Shown here: positions 1 to 10,524 of the stretch, piece after piece
How positions within the stretch are numbered: position 1 is the stretch's first letter
Layout: the number at the start of each line of letters is the position of its first letter
Assembly (NCBI RefSeq): GCF_020509005.1
Contig: NC_063018.1
Coordinates: 2,418,001 to 2,482,000, forward strand
DNA length: 64,000 bases
Source: Fulvia fulva
Lineage: Eukaryota; Ascomycota; Dothideomycetes; Mycosphaerellales; Mycosphaerellaceae
Reading direction: 5' to 3'
Made by a program: the position numbers and the translations under genes
Notes under the pieces: model-generated
Database searches by the model: none
What the model saw: only the letters and a program-made list of their open reading frames with translations
Told to the model about the DNA's origin: nothing

Positions 1-166
1 ACACTCGAAGCGGAGGAATATGCGGCATGTCTGGATGGTCGACTCTGGACAGCGGCTCGTTGAGGACGTCGCTGTACACAGAGGTGGAGGGAGCAAGAGA
101 TGCTCGAGCGGATTTCGGTGCCCAAGAGGGGTCTTTAGCAATCGAGAACTTGTTGTTGGCGAACAT
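1..166 (-). CDS. 5' part of an unrecognised gene leaving the left edge
   Basis: Reading the minus strand, a frame open from 250 down to the window edge has its first in-frame ATG at 166-164. The translation is low in repeats and reads like real protein, with motifs such as FANNKFSIAKDPSW and DVLNEPLSR. I do not recognise a family. If correct, the gene is transcribed leftwards, divergently from ERG2, and only about 55 codons are visible. A second minus frame is also open over this stretch, so the frame choice rests on amino-acid plausibility. The open frame also extends about 28 codons upstream of the ATG, so an upstream exon is possible. Confidence 0.4.
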   Translation of the reverse strand, partial: MFANNKFSIAKDPSWAPKSARASLAPSTSVYSDVLNEPLSRVDHPDMPHIPPLRV

Positions 167-796
167 GTCGACAGATTGCGCGTCAGGATCCCTGGTCCAT
201 TCACTGCGTAATCCCTCGTCGCGGCTCGTGACGGGCAACGGCCCGAAGGCTCAAGGCTGAAGATGGACTCGAACCCGACCTCGGGACTCTGTTCATCAGT
301 GTCGAGGTGAATGCGGCAGAAAGCCAAAAGTGCAGTAAGACGCGTAGCATGCCAATGTTGATGTCGCGTTGTTCGTGAAGAGTGCTGATCTGATGTGCCT
401 ATGCCGTCAAGAAGAATCGATTGCGCTGGAAGAATAGAACGATGATGTCGACAACAAGAGCTCGTGACATCAAGTCCAATCAAATATTGTGTTTCAGCTT
501 TGATGAAACGACCGGGAGGCGCCGCACTCTCCCGAAAGGAGGCTGTGCATGGAATGATGATTGATGAACACTTGGGACTTGGGCCGCCCGGCAAGCATGG
601 CACATCCTCGTACGATCGTCTAAACCGCATTGGGCCGCTCCTTCGAGGGAGGACAACGTCTCTTCATCAAGAAAATGGTCATCGTCTTGTAACGACAGCA
701 CAACAACATCAAGTCTTCTGTTCGTCTTCCTTACGTTCCTTGTTCCTCCCCTTGCCATCACCTTCTCTTCTGCACTTCCCCTTCCCATCATCAGCC
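167..796. promoter_or_regulatory. Divergent intergenic region upstream of ERG2
   Basis: No convincing coding frame is seen here. The 75 bases just before the ERG2 ATG (about 718-792) are strongly pyrimidine-rich on the plus strand, as is common for filamentous-fungal core promoters and 5' leaders. An upstream in-frame open stretch back to 464 lacks coding character and overlaps this tract, so it is read as leader rather than protein. Confidence 0.4.
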
Positions 797-1501
797 ATGG
801 CGTCCAAAAACAAATCCAAGACGCCCAAAACATCAAAACCCAACTATACTGGAATTTCCATCTTCATCGCGCTTTTAGCCGCCTCCTACGGCCTCTACCT
901 CTTCCTCGAGTCCCAACTCGAGAACTTCTACATCTTCACCCCCTCCCACCTCCACCAGATCTCCCTCTCAGCAATCTCCAAACACGGCAACAACACAGAA
1001 GCCATCGTCTCCTCCATCGTCTCCGACCTCCAAGCCATCCCCTCCATCGCCCCCTACATCAACCTCGACCAGGAATGGGTCTTCAACAACGCCGGCGGCG
1101 CCATGGGCGCCATGTACATCATTCACGCCAGCATTACCGAGTACCTCATCATCTTCGGCACAGCCCTCGGGACAGAGGGCCACACGGGCCGCCACACTGC
1201 TGATGATTACTTCAACATTTTGTCTGGGACGCAGCTCGCATATCAACCTGGACCGGGCGTCTTTCATCCGGAGGTTTACCCAGCGGGTAGTGTGCATCAT
1301 TTGAGGCGTGGGGAGGTGAAGCAGTATAAGATGGATTCTGCTTGTTTTGCCCTGGAGTATGCGAGAGGATGGATCCCGCCGATGTTGGGGTTTGGGTATG
1401 CGGATACGTTCAGTAGTACGTTGGATTTCCCGACGCTGTGGGCGACGACGAGGATTACGGGGAGGGAGATGATTGGGAATCTTTTGAACTTGAAGTTTTG
1501 A
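797..1501 (+). CDS. ERG2: C-8 sterol isomerase (ERG2 / sigma-1 receptor family)
   Basis: This 234-residue, intronless gene matches the ERG2/SIGMAR1 family over its full usual length of about 220 residues. That family shifts the sterol double bond from C8 to C7 (fecosterol to episterol) in ergosterol synthesis at the ER. After a basic Lys/Ser/Thr-rich start there is one strongly hydrophobic segment (GISIFIALLAASYGLYLF, residues about 16-33) that should anchor it in the ER membrane. The conserved core follows: WVFNNAGGAMGAMYIIHASITEYLIIFG, then TEGHTGRHTADDYF and YPAGSVHHLRRGEVKQY, with the acidic and histidine residues of the ligand cavity. I chose the ATG at 797 because it directly precedes the membrane anchor. 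The frame stays open upstream to 464, but that part is low-complexity leader. The family is the target of morpholine fungicides. Confidence 0.95.
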   Translation: MASKNKSKTPKTSKPNYTGISIFIALLAASYGLYLFLESQLENFYIFTPSHLHQISLSAISKHGNNTEAIVSSIVSDLQAIPSIAPYINLDQEWVFNNAGGAMGAMYIIHASITEYLIIFGTALGTEGHTGRHTADDYFNILSGTQLAYQPGPGVFHPEVYPAGSVHHLRRGEVKQYKMDSACFALEYARGWIPPMLGFGYADTFSSTLDFPTLWATTRITGREMIGNLLNLKF

Positions 1502-1964
1502 GGGAGTGAGTGAGGAGTTGGTAGCTGGACATGGAAGTGAGGCGACGGCTGAGTGGCTCTGTTTTGGAGGAGAGTCAAATTGCCACACTGTGCATGTGGC
1601 GAATACTCGGAAGGTAATGTGAGGTCGGTGGTGACTGTTGGGGGCGATGAGCAGTGACAGAGCTTTGCTGTTTTTCGTTGAGAGCCGCATGGTCCTGGCG
1701 AAGCCAGTACTCGTCTGAGGCACTCGAGGATAAATCTTCAGAACGCATAAAACTTCCCCATGTGGAAGCAAAGATACACTGTACAGTATTGTAGTTAGTA
1801 GTTATGCATTATACCAACAACAATCATCCGCAATGCTGAGCTACGCAGCGCCGAATCGCTTTAGGGTATCCAACATATGCACGAGGCCTTACATACACTC
1901 ACTCTCTCTTCTCCACCACACTCAAGCCCGCTGGAGTGCCATCACATTCCCCTCAACACACAAC
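1502..1964. other. Convergent 3' intergenic region
   Basis: This stretch separates two convergent genes (ERG2 and the unknown on the minus strand). A few AT-rich patches (about 1780-1830) could serve 3'-end formation. Long minus-strand open frames here run antisense through ERG2 and have no coding character. Confidence 0.4.
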
Positions 1965-3680
1965 TCACTTCCTCCTCCCCTTCCCACACTCCCTCTTATG
2001 AAGCGGTTCATCCGGCCAAACCCAGCCCCTCATCCTCTTCGACACTCTCTTATCCTGCTGATTAACCTTCGGCATCCACTCATCCCTCGGCAGATGATGT
2101 TTCCTCGTCATCACCGTCGGCCCTCCCACATCCAGACGCCAATGACACTGCTCCGGAAACGGCTGCTCTTTAGCGAGCATATGTAAATACCACAACGCCA
2201 ACTCCACCGTCATCCTCAACTCCCCATCCTCCGTAGTCCCATGCGCGGAAATTTGGACAGAAGGTGCCACTTCGAGGTATCCAAAGAGGGGGATGTTCTC
2301 AGCTGTGTTTGGGCCGCCCAGACGAACGCAGACCAGCTCGATCTCCGTCATGATGAACCCATAGCGCGTTCCATGCTCGCGCATGAAGCGGTGGAGGTGG
2401 GCTAGATGTTCGAGGTACTTGATTTTATCGATCGGGGATCCATTCCGGTAGCCTGAATTCCACTGGTCGTAGGACTTGACAATACCGACTACGCGGCCGC
2501 GTCCGTCGCCGTAGATTGTCTTCTCCCCGTCGGATTGATAGTTGGCCACGAACTCAGGCTGCTGGCGGGCACCGGGCATGGGTCGAAGGGTCCGCATAGC
2601 GATGTGTTTGTCGCCTTGGGCGATTTTGAGGGCGGCGTTGACTTTGATGGCGTGGTGGTTTGCGCAGAGTTCTGCTAGTTGTGAGGGAGATTCTGGGGAG
2701 AGGTTGACGGTGCTTGGGGTGGGGAGGTGGCGGGATGAGATGTCGACTTTGAGGAGATCGAGGAGACCGGGGATGGTGGAGATTGTGTTGATGTTGAAGT
2801 CCGACCAGGATCTGATGTTGCGGATATCGAACCAGAAGTGGGAATTTTGGAGTTTGTTGGTTTCGGTGATCTTTTGGATCAGGGAGGGGGTTGGGTTTGG
2901 TGCGGTGAGGTACTCCAGGACAGTCGAGGTCGACAAGTCGGTGTCGTCCGGGACCTCTGCTTCAACAGACAGTCGAGATGGGTTTGCCGGAGGGCTGGCA
3001 GTTCTGCGACCATTCGGGTACGATTGGACTTGGCCATTGGGCATGGGAATAGGCGCTAGGTGGCTCATGGCGCTTGGTGTGCGTGACATCGAGATCCCAC
3101 AGCCGATCGGTTGTGGTGTAGGGCTTTGCCGATATGTCGGGTAACCATACCGACTAAGCATGGAGGCGTCGATGCTTGAAGATGACGCATTGCGCGAGTG
3201 AGACCTGACGCTCGAGATGTGGTATGCAGACACAGATCTCATATTGGCCATCGTTGGTCTGTGCGATGCTGACTCTGGCTGAAGATGTCCATATGCTGAA
3301 GGCGCGGGGCTCGGTGCCTGCGCTCTGCCACGAGGGCTTGCAGAGCGTCGATCGATGCCCGAGAACTGTGGAATGGCTGGTCCGAACTGCATCGCAAAGG
3401 GATTAGCGGGCAGTGAAGCTGTGCGGCTGTGGCCATGGAAGCCTGCCATTGACGGCTTAGGCTCAATGATTTGGTCCTGGTCTCTTGGTTTTGGTAAGAG
3501 GCGGGAGCCGCTTTCGCGGATAATGTATGGTGAGCGAGGCGGAGTTGTGGCAGCGGTCATTACGGTCTCTGGGGACCAGTTGTGAGGGTAGTAGGACGCC
3601 TGAGTACTGGCGCTGCCACCAGGGCAGTGCATAGTCGAGTACTCATCGTCCGAAGGAGGCGTGACATGCCTGTAGTCCAT
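1965..3680 (-). CDS. Conserved fungal protein of unknown function, Ser/Pro-rich N-terminus
   Basis: This intronless gene encodes 571 residues from the ATG at 3680. The open frame extends about 120 codons further upstream, but that part looks like leader, and MDYRHVTPPSDDEY is a natural start. Residues 1 to about 260 are low-complexity, rich in Ser, Pro and Arg with many SxS and RxxS sites, so probably disordered and phosphorylated. Residues about 265-540 form a compact globular region with motifs such as WFDIRNIRSWSDFN, YGDGRGRVVGIVKSYDQWNSG and RYGFIMTEIELVCVR. That region has the look of a widely conserved ascomycete family, but I cannot assign a fold or activity. The C-terminus is strongly basic. 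No signal peptide or membrane segment is visible. Confidence 0.8.
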   Translation of the reverse strand: MDYRHVTPPSDDEYSTMHCPGGSASTQASYYPHNWSPETVMTAATTPPRSPYIIRESGSRLLPKPRDQDQIIEPKPSMAGFHGHSRTASLPANPFAMQFGPAIPQFSGIDRRSASPRGRAQAPSPAPSAYGHLQPESASHRPTMANMRSVSAYHISSVRSHSRNASSSSIDASMLSRYGYPTYRQSPTPQPIGCGISMSRTPSAMSHLAPIPMPNGQVQSYPNGRRTASPPANPSRLSVEAEVPDDTDLSTSTVLEYLTAPNPTPSLIQKITETNKLQNSHFWFDIRNIRSWSDFNINTISTIPGLLDLLKVDISSRHLPTPSTVNLSPESPSQLAELCANHHAIKVNAALKIAQGDKHIAMRTLRPMPGARQQPEFVANYQSDGEKTIYGDGRGRVVGIVKSYDQWNSGYRNGSPIDKIKYLEHLAHLHRFMREHGTRYGFIMTEIELVCVRLGGPNTAENIPLFGYLEVAPSVQISAHGTTEDGELRMTVELALWYLHMLAKEQPFPEQCHWRLDVGGPTVMTRKHHLPRDEWMPKVNQQDKRVSKRMRGWVWPDEPLHKRECGKGRRK

Positions 3681-4822
3681 GTCGTCTATGCTGAGCTTCC
3701 AGAGCTCAGGTGTAATTATGTCGATGGTGATTAGTATTAGACCGACGTCGTGTATTGGGCAGGAGACCAGCTCCAATGAATGCCTAGTAGAAAGACTCAA
3801 GAAAAGACAAAGTGCAAAGAGACTCGTCGAGCTCGTAACTGCTTCAATGCCGCACTCGAAGCTGTTGGTGGTTGTTCCTGTCGGAGAGAAAGTGAGCATG
3901 CATCGGGCACGACATGCTCTATATGCGCTCGCGTACTCTGAGCGAACCGTATCATCGACAAGTAGCGTCATTCTACAAACCTGACACGAACCTCTGAGCT
4001 GTGCAACGAAGACCCGTGCTTGCCTACACGGTAAGCCTGAATGCATTCGGCATTGACAGTAGACCCAGTAGTGGGGTCCAAAGATCGATCTAGGACGTTG
4101 AAACGGGTTGGAGCGGTGGAGAGACTCCTCTACAGTTTCACAACCTCGTGGTCTGGTGGCTCAAGCAAATTGCGGTTGCCGACCGCTATATGGGGACCAA
4201 GGCTTTCTGCTGAAGATCAGTGGCTGTACCTAAGTTGAGCTCCCAGCTAAACGCTTGCTTCGGCGTCTACAGAGATGAAACACTTGCTGCAAGGTCAATG
4301 CACCAGGCGCATATTCTGGCGCAAGTCCACTTGTAGTTGCATGTGAGGTGCAGGATGTTTTGTGGTTGAAGAGTCGCGCGGTTAAATGCTCTTGGCGCGT
4401 CTGAGTGGTCAGCATCTCGGAGCTAGATGCTAGCCCAGCTCTTCCCTGCAGCTAGCAAGAGCACTTCTGGAGTGTTTCAGAAGATGCATTCGATCGTGAG
4501 TCACTCAATACTGACCTCACCTGTGGCTGGGAGAAGCAAAGAAGTCGCGCAGAAGGAAGTGCTGCTGCTGAAAGACCAGGTTTTGAACAGTGTCGCGATT
4601 GTCGTCTTGCTCGAGCATCCATTTCCACTGTTCGAAGTGTCGATCCACCCGCGTGAGATATTTTGAACCTGGGAGATGATGAAGAGGGTCATGGCTGTCC
4701 CTTTTGGCGCGCGCCAGCTGGTGCAACCGAACGAGATTTTGCGGACCTCACTGCCTCAGCCGGCCGCGAAGCCTCGGAAATACACTGGAGCAATCGTTGT
4801 GCGAGGCTGGCGCGAGTGTGGG
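3681..4822. other. Gene-poor interval of 1.1 kb
   Basis: This interval lies between the 5' end of the unknown minus-strand gene and the 3' end of the lipid kinase gene. It should contain the promoter and 5' leader of the former. Several short open frames occur on both strands, but none is supported by codon or protein character. Confidence 0.4.
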
Positions 4823-6362
4823 TCATGCGATCAAATCGACGACGCCCTTCTGTCCAGCGCGAACTTCCACCCAGCCACCCTTCTCAACGCGAATGATCTT
4901 GCCATCTATGCAGACCCGACGCCAACGAGCATCGCCTTCTAAGAACTCGATGCGCAAGGCTTCGATCTCTTCGTATCCAACGCGCTCGTCTTCGACATGC
5001 TGTCCACCTTGGTACGCCTTGGTCATGATGTCCATCGCACCTTCACCACTCAGTGGGCCAAAGTGAATCAAACGAAGTATGGCATCTAGTGGCTTGGATG
5101 CAGGACTGATCGTGAACCCTTTCTCAAGCTGGCTGACCATGGTTGCCAGGATGTAGCCGTGCTGTCCTTGACGAATCGTCCGCCAGCCCTTCTTGCCAGA
5201 ACGTTGGACACCAACATGGCCTTGATATCTGTGCGGCGGCGAGCCATCGCTAGGGAACAGAGCTTCCTTCGCCGCCATCTTGAAGCGCTCGGCGCCGAAC
5301 TTGCGATATTCTGCAGTATCGCTGTCTGCCACGAGACCGGCGTGGAGACCCCATGAGCATACGACTGCACCGTGCGCTGTTAGTACGCCATTGAATGCAT
5401 GCAATTCGCGTTCTTGCCTTGCTCCGTCGAACAAAGCTCGAGCGCCTTGCGAGAAGCTGGCAGCGAAGAGTGGCAGCTCTTTTGGCTCTCCTTTAAACCA
5501 GGACTTCAATCCCAACGTGTTATCTGCGGTAATTCCAGAACTGTGGGCCAAGGCATTGCCTGTGCCCAGTGGCAATACTGACAAGTTCGGCTTCTTGTAG
5601 TTCTTGCTGCGCTCGCTCGAAAGCAGAGTGTTAACGACATCCACGATACCACCGTCTCCGCTCATCATTAACACAGACTGTGCCACACCCAGGTCGGCTT
5701 GCGGCAAGAGAACATCCTGGGTGAGGTCCGCAACGCTCGACTCCGAAGTAGTAAAGTGCAGTTGATACTCATTCGCGGGCTTGTCTTGGTTGCGCTGAAC
5801 GTAGTCCAGCATCGGCTTGACAAGCTGTTCCCAGACAGACTTCGCCTGTCCCGTGCCTGAGCCAGTCGACACAACGATGTGGAAGTTTGGCAAAACATCA
5901 GATCGATCATATCGAAACTCGAAACAAGACTTGCCGGAGGGCAAAGACTCGTCCTGAACTAGCCACGAAGGAGGGTTCGTAACGATGCAAGATCGAAAGA
6001 CCACAGGCGAGGCTGAGGTATCATCCTGTGCATTGGGGTTGTCCTCGACATATAGAAAATGATAGTCCGCCTTTTCCGTGTTGTGATGCCCTGTTGGGGC
6101 TATGGCGAGGATGCTTTTGGCGGGGATGTCGTGCCATGTGGAGGATGGATCTGAGTGACGCGTGTGAGCACGCACATACTGCGATCACAGACCATGTGCA
6201 TGATAGTGATGGCCATTGCGATCACTCACACACTTTGTAGCCGTCTGTCCAGCTCAGCTTTGTCTCCTCATTGTCGCCGTCGGCGCGCTTGTAGTAGAAG
6301 CTGACGGGGCGACCATCAATCTGGCCTTCCGTGTGTGCTGGTGACGATGCGTCGGAGCCCAT
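4823..6362 (-). CDS. Diacylglycerol/sphingosine-kinase-like lipid kinase, two exons
   Basis: Two exons, 6362-6230 and 6150-4823, give 486 residues. The 79-nt intron has donor GTGAGT at 6229-6224 and ends in CAG at 6153-6151; splicing restores the frame across a Tyr codon. The body is a DAGK catalytic domain. NFHIVVSTGSGTG stands where the family has its nucleotide-binding N-lobe segment. MMSGDGGIVDVVN (about residues 205-217) is the GGDGT-type loop, and LPLGTGNALAHS (about 236) is the second signature. These enzymes phosphorylate diacylglycerol or sphingoid long-chain bases using ATP. The first exon holds a short region (VSFYYKRADGD) that looks like the N-terminal extension of fungal long-chain-base kinase homologues. 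Substrate cannot be decided from sequence. The loop reads SGDGG rather than GGDGT, so the usual Thr is Gly. The gene shares a 380-bp divergent promoter with the membrane protein at 6743. Confidence 0.85.
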
Positions 6363-6742
6363 CGTGAAGATGATGAAGACGAGAGGTGAGGTGGAGATGC
6401 ATGTCTGTTATACATGTATGGAGGCTGAAGGGCGTCACAGAAGCAGCGGTGCCATCATCCACGAGCTATTTCAGGGTCGTTTGGCTGCGGAAGGATTGGG
6501 CGGGATGACATGGGAGTCTTGGGAGAGCACGGCGACACATGCATCTGGCGCCTCAGCCTTTGAACACTGCACCAACACATTGCTGAACGTCACCTACAGA
6601 CATTGAGTCGCCAAACCATCGCTTGAACACACTTTGAGAACATAATCGGGCGACAAACCGACGCCGCACGCGATCATCGACCCGCCAGCCGACTCCAGCC
6701 ACCAAGCATCCGCTTCCAATCGCATGTGCTGAAACATCCGCA
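6363..6742. promoter_or_regulatory. Divergent promoter region
   Basis: This 380-bp gap lies between the start codons of the lipid kinase gene (-) and the single-pass membrane protein gene (+), so both promoters must lie here or overlap the leaders. No specific binding site is claimed. Confidence 0.45.
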
Positions 6743-7580
6743 ATGGCGATTTCAGGCTGGGCAGTCTTCCTCATAATCCTTGTCGTAGTAGTCATCGCAG
6801 CTGGAGGAGGCTACGTAGGGTAGGACACACCATCCGCCCCACCAGCAACACCACTAACACCACCCGGCCAGCTACACGCACTCCCGCGCACGGAAACTAG
6901 GCCTGCCTCCCCCGAACCTCAACTCCTTCTCGAAAAACAGCCAGCAAGACAACATCTACCGCGCTCCCGCCCCTGCACCGAACGGCATCAAAGACTGGGT
7001 AGTAGACAAGTGGAATGGCATCCGCGGCTCAGGCTCAGGCCGCACAGCAGGCGGCGCATACGAAAGCACCAGCTACGACGCAGGCGGCTCGAGACGATCA
7101 GGTGGACGGCGAGGTTTCGGACCTCTCGACCCCGACGAGGCATGGGATGCGCGCGTCGACAACGAAGCGAGCGGATACTACGAGGAGCAAGAGCTCGGCC
7201 TCCAAGATCCCGGACACGGCCCCTACGGAGGCTCTGGGTATGGACATGCGCATAGCGATAGTGTAGGAGTCGGCGGCATTGAAGCAGGGCGAGGAAGGAG
7301 TAGGAGTCGACAACGGGAGCTGGACGAGAGGTATGACGAGGAGGTGCATGGTGGAGGCGCGAAGCTGAATCCTTTCGGCAATGCGGCGGAGGCGAGTAAC
7401 ATGAGTTTGAGGAGCGTGAGTCCGAGGCCGGACGTGGATACGGGGTACAAAGGTGCGACTGGCGGGAGAGGCCCTAGTGCGCATCGGAAGAATCAGAGCA
7501 GTTTGCATACGAATGGGAGTAATGAGAATAGTCCGACGGAGAGGAGGAGTATGTTTACCGAGGACTTGGGTGGGAGGTAG
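6743..7580 (+). CDS. Small single-pass membrane protein with a basic, Gly/Arg/Ser-rich cytosolic tail
   Basis: Two exons, 6743-6819 and 6872-7580, encode 261 residues. The 52-nt intron has donor GTAGGA, branch CACTAAC and acceptor CCAG, and joins to give GYVGYTHSRARKLGLPPP. The first exon is essentially one membrane segment (WAVFLIILVVVVIAAGGG, residues 5-22) with almost nothing before it. Then comes the LGLPPPNLNSF motif and a long polar tail rich in Gly, Arg and Ser. The tail contains RRGFGPLDPDEAWDARV, YYEEQELGL and a C-terminal SPTERRSMF. The layout matches a conserved Pezizomycotina family often labelled 'acid phosphatase-like', but no phosphatase motif is present and I give no function. 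The tail is probably a disordered, phosphorylated cytoplasmic region. Confidence 0.8.
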
Positions 7581-8403
7581 AACAGGGGGTGGTGTGTATC
7601 ATGAATGAATGGGTCTTCTTTCCTGGGCAGTATAGCAATGGTGTTGAGGAGTTGGGACCTTGTCGGTGGAATGCTTCTGTACAGTCTATGGAGAGTCCTA
7701 GAAAGTAAAAGAGACCAATTGCAAAGCCGCATTTGATACTTCAGTGACCTCTCGTCGCTCCCAACAGCAGCATCTGGGCTGGAGAATGACGGCTGAGGCA
7801 TCGGACGACCAAATCGCGGAGCATGACAGCGAACTAGTGGATCGGATTGCTGTCCGTCAGACTCTGGTCCAGACTCACACCCTTGTCGACGACACTGATT
7901 TAGCAAGAACTAGCGTCCTCGAAAGACTACAGGCATGTGATAACCTCACCGATTATTTTCAGCCAGCAACAGTCTATACACCATCATCGAGGCCAGGCTA
8001 ACAAACAGCTGAATCGCGGGCGGAGTGGCCGTTGGCATGTGATATTCAACGCTCAGAGCTCTCATCTCTGTAAGCCTATTTGTCGACATGGAGTTCTTTT
8101 CTCTTATCTACTGAGCCACCTCGACAACGATCACATCAAGACAAGAATTGGCTAAAAGGTGCTGGCCTGACCCGACGCTCCTATTGTCCAGAGTATGCAT
8201 TCACTGCGTTTGCAATGTTGACCGTGCGTAGGCAGCCATCGACTCGAGGTTTCTTCATGCGTCTTACTTCTTCTTCTGGCGGCAACACACTTTGTTTTCA
8301 CCAGCACCACGCAAGCTGAACATTCCACCACACCACCTCACAGACCACCAATCGACCACCTCAATCTCACGCAGGGCGATATCACTACCACGAGACATCA
8401 AAG
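7581..8403. other. Intergenic interval
   Basis: Short open frames occur at about 7744-8001 and 8080-8319, but their translations look random. The right end should contain the promoter and first leader exon of the MYND gene. Confidence 0.35.
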
Positions 8404-8461
8404 GTAAGCTCTGTCAATCTCAATCACTGATAGCTGCCAGCTGCACTAACACCATCCGCAG
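8404..8461 (+). other. 5'-leader intron of the MYND gene
   Basis: Donor GGTAAGC at 8403-8409, branch-like CACTAAC at about 8444-8450 and acceptor CCGCAG ending at 8461 form a canonical 58-nt intron. It lies eight bases before the ATG. The surrounding frame stays open without splicing, so an upstream start at about 8292 is formally possible. The quality of the splice signals argues for a leader intron. Confidence 0.65.
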
Positions 8462-8468
8462 CTCAGAC

Positions 8469-9173
8469 ATGGCACCCGAACATCCAGCCAATTGGCTCTG
8501 CGGCGTCAAGGTCGTCCATGACCCCAACTTCGTCAAGATCATGTTCAGAGACGAAGGCATCGGTAACGGCCGAGTCCCTCTCGTCATGGATGGTCTGCCG
8601 CTTCGCCGCGACACTTACAACTATGCATTCCACATCCCGCTGCCGCTCACCGCTCAGCTGGGATTCCCATTGCGCGGCTTCATCTGCGATGACTTCAGCG
8701 AGCTCATGCAGTCCCCCGACAACGAGACCTTGCGTCTGCTCTCACTTGACATCGACCCCAACTCTCCCACCTTCGGCAACTCCGTTGCCACCTCAGACGG
8801 CGAAGTCATGTTCTCTCGCGGCGATATCCAGAGCTTGAGTGAGGAGGATCTGAGGGCGATGGAGGCATACGCCAGACTCGAGCTTGCTGATGTTCGGGCA
8901 CTTCAAGACATCAACCCCACCAGCAAAGACTACGCAGCAGCCCGGCAGAAGGCCATCAACGCCGCTACTCAGGCCACACCTGAGCAGTACACCAAGTTCT
9001 ACGATCTATACATCCGTGGGCCAGTCTGCCAGACTTGTGGCATCCCGAAGGGATGGCGTGAGACGGTGCTCTCTTCGTGCAGCAAGTGCAAGGTCACTCA
9101 CTACTGCGGTAAAGAGTGCCAGGTGAAGGACTGGAAGATTCACAAGGTCAGCAAGGAGCATAAAGGCAAGTAG
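8469..9173 (+). CDS. MYND zinc-finger protein
   Basis: The gene encodes 234 residues from the ATG at 8469. Residues 1 to about 180 are a globular region (WLCGVKVVHDPNFVKIMF, then PLTAQLGFPLRGF) that I do not recognise. The C-terminus is a MYND-type zinc finger: CQTC, then SSCSKC, then THYCGKECQVKDWKIHK. Seven of the eight expected ligands are visible. The last one, normally Cys in HxxxC, is not there: the chain reads HKVSKEHKGK and stops, so a His may substitute or the finger may be truncated. MYND fingers usually bind proline-rich peptides. The stop lies beside AAGTAGG, which could hide a donor leading to a short extra exon. Confidence 0.8.
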   Translation: MAPEHPANWLCGVKVVHDPNFVKIMFRDEGIGNGRVPLVMDGLPLRRDTYNYAFHIPLPLTAQLGFPLRGFICDDFSELMQSPDNETLRLLSLDIDPNSPTFGNSVATSDGEVMFSRGDIQSLSEEDLRAMEAYARLELADVRALQDINPTSKDYAAARQKAINAATQATPEQYTKFYDLYIRGPVCQTCGIPKGWRETVLSSCSKCKVTHYCGKECQVKDWKIHKVSKEHKGK

Positions 9174-9647
9174 GCGCACAAGACTTGCGAAAAGCCAAGC
9201 AGTCAGGAGCGCAAGAGCAGCAAGAAGCACAAGACGGAGCAGGAGAGCAAGGCCGAAGATGAGCACAGTGGTGGTGCATAGAGGAAGCATTGTGTGTCGC
9301 ATGTCGTGACGTTGGCACAAACAGGCCACGGCATCACTTTGAGTGACGTAGGCAAAGCATCAAAGCAGAAACTGAGGAGTACGCAAGTGTGCCGCAGACG
9401 GGAAGAGACATACTCGTGCTTCGAGGCCCTGACTTTGGAAACTTTTGGACCAAGACTAAAGCCCGACTTCACGCTTGGCCCTCTGCCATTGGGTACTGCA
9501 TGCTTGTGTGAGCATCTGAGCAGAGAGCATTGCGCGGTGGTTCGCAAGAGCTCTATAACGTCAATAGTTGCATAAGTCATTGACCCCCAGTGCTCGCTAC
9601 AGTCGTTCACCTCGGCTTTTCTTTTAGCTTCTCCTGCTCTTTCGAGG
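9174..9647. other. Intergenic interval
   Basis: The first 100 bases after the MYND stop are Lys/Glu-codon-like (AAG/GAG-rich) and may be former coding sequence or 3' leader. Otherwise nothing is recognised. The promoter of the secreted-protein gene should lie at the right end. Confidence 0.35.
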
Positions 9648-10524
9648 ATGATTCTAGCCAAGTTGAGGCTCCGGCTGATGTTGCTTATTGTGTCTGCGAC
9701 CATCATCTCTTCGCTGCCGCAATCGACCTGGACAGATGCCAATGTGGACTACTCAGATGGTTGTAAGCTAAGACTGATGTACAGGGAGGAGTGGTTCCTT
9801 CGCCATGTTCTGAATCCGACCACCCTCGATGGCAACGCACTGTTCTATACCAGAGGTGGCTCAAAGGCTGCCCAGAATATTGCGAGGAACTGCGAGAATC
9901 GGTGGATGACCATCTGGAATGTTTGTAAGTCTTCTCCGCTTTTCAAGCCTTGAGACGGACTTGAGTCTGATATTGGCATAGGGCCGGAAGACCTTGGGCT
10001 GTACAACAACAGCACGGACGATAGTAACCCGCTTGCTTGTATACATCGAAACAAGCAGTATCAGCAGGTGTATTACCAGACCATGTCCAGAGCTTTCGCC
10101 AGACTGGCGCGAACGTCTGCCATTGTTCACCACTCGACCAAAGACTTTTACAATCCACCAACCAACGGCATATACGGCACCCGAGAACTGCCGACGCTCC
10201 GTGCGTGGACCAATGTCAACCACGTAAGTGCTGATCTCGTCGATGGGCACCCCAAATTGAGGCTGACCTGTATTTGGCTAGCTGGTCAAAATCGGTCCTG
10301 ATGGCCTCAATTTCCATTATGACCTTGCTCGTGACGCTAATATTCTTATGGCGCCGCTGAACATGCAGACGACCGATGCGATCCTGAACCAGCTAGCCTT
10401 GACCATGGGGGACGGGAGCACTGCTGAGAAGGCAGCGTCTAACGATACTCTTTCGTGCAATAGTCTTTATCTTGGAGATATCGCCAGCCATCCGCTGAGT
10501 GAGTTCGCTGACGGCAGTTGGTAG
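9648..10524 (+). CDS. Predicted secreted protein of a conserved fungal family, function unknown
   Basis: Three exons, 9648-9924, 9982-10223 and 10282-10524, give 253 residues. Both introns (57 and 58 nt) start GTAAGT and end in TAG, and both joins keep the frame. The first splices through a Trp codon in TIWNVWPED. The N-terminus (MILAKLRLRLMLLIVSATIIS) is a signal peptide or anchor. The mature part carries FYTRGGSKAAQNIA, NPLACIH and YYQTMSRAFARLA. I recall a similar motif order in dothideomycete secreted proteins, but without a known activity. Four Cys remain after the signal. Size and secretion are effector-like. The gene sits alone between a MYND gene and a metallo-beta-lactamase. The last exon could also splice at GTGAGT near 10499 instead of reading to the stop. 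Confidence 0.7.

Noticed and set aside
968..1771. Long minus-strand open frame (267 codons) across ERG2
   Set aside because: It is antisense to a clear ERG2 gene, and its translation is low-complexity and shaped by the codon bias of the real strand.
2542..3144. Plus-strand open frame of 200 codons
   Set aside because: It lies antisense within the conserved unknown gene on the minus strand and shows no protein features.
8292..8468. N-terminal extension of the MYND protein
   Set aside because: The stretch contains a canonical 58-nt intron (GTAAGC, CTAAC, CAG) just before the ATG at 8469 and is better read as leader.
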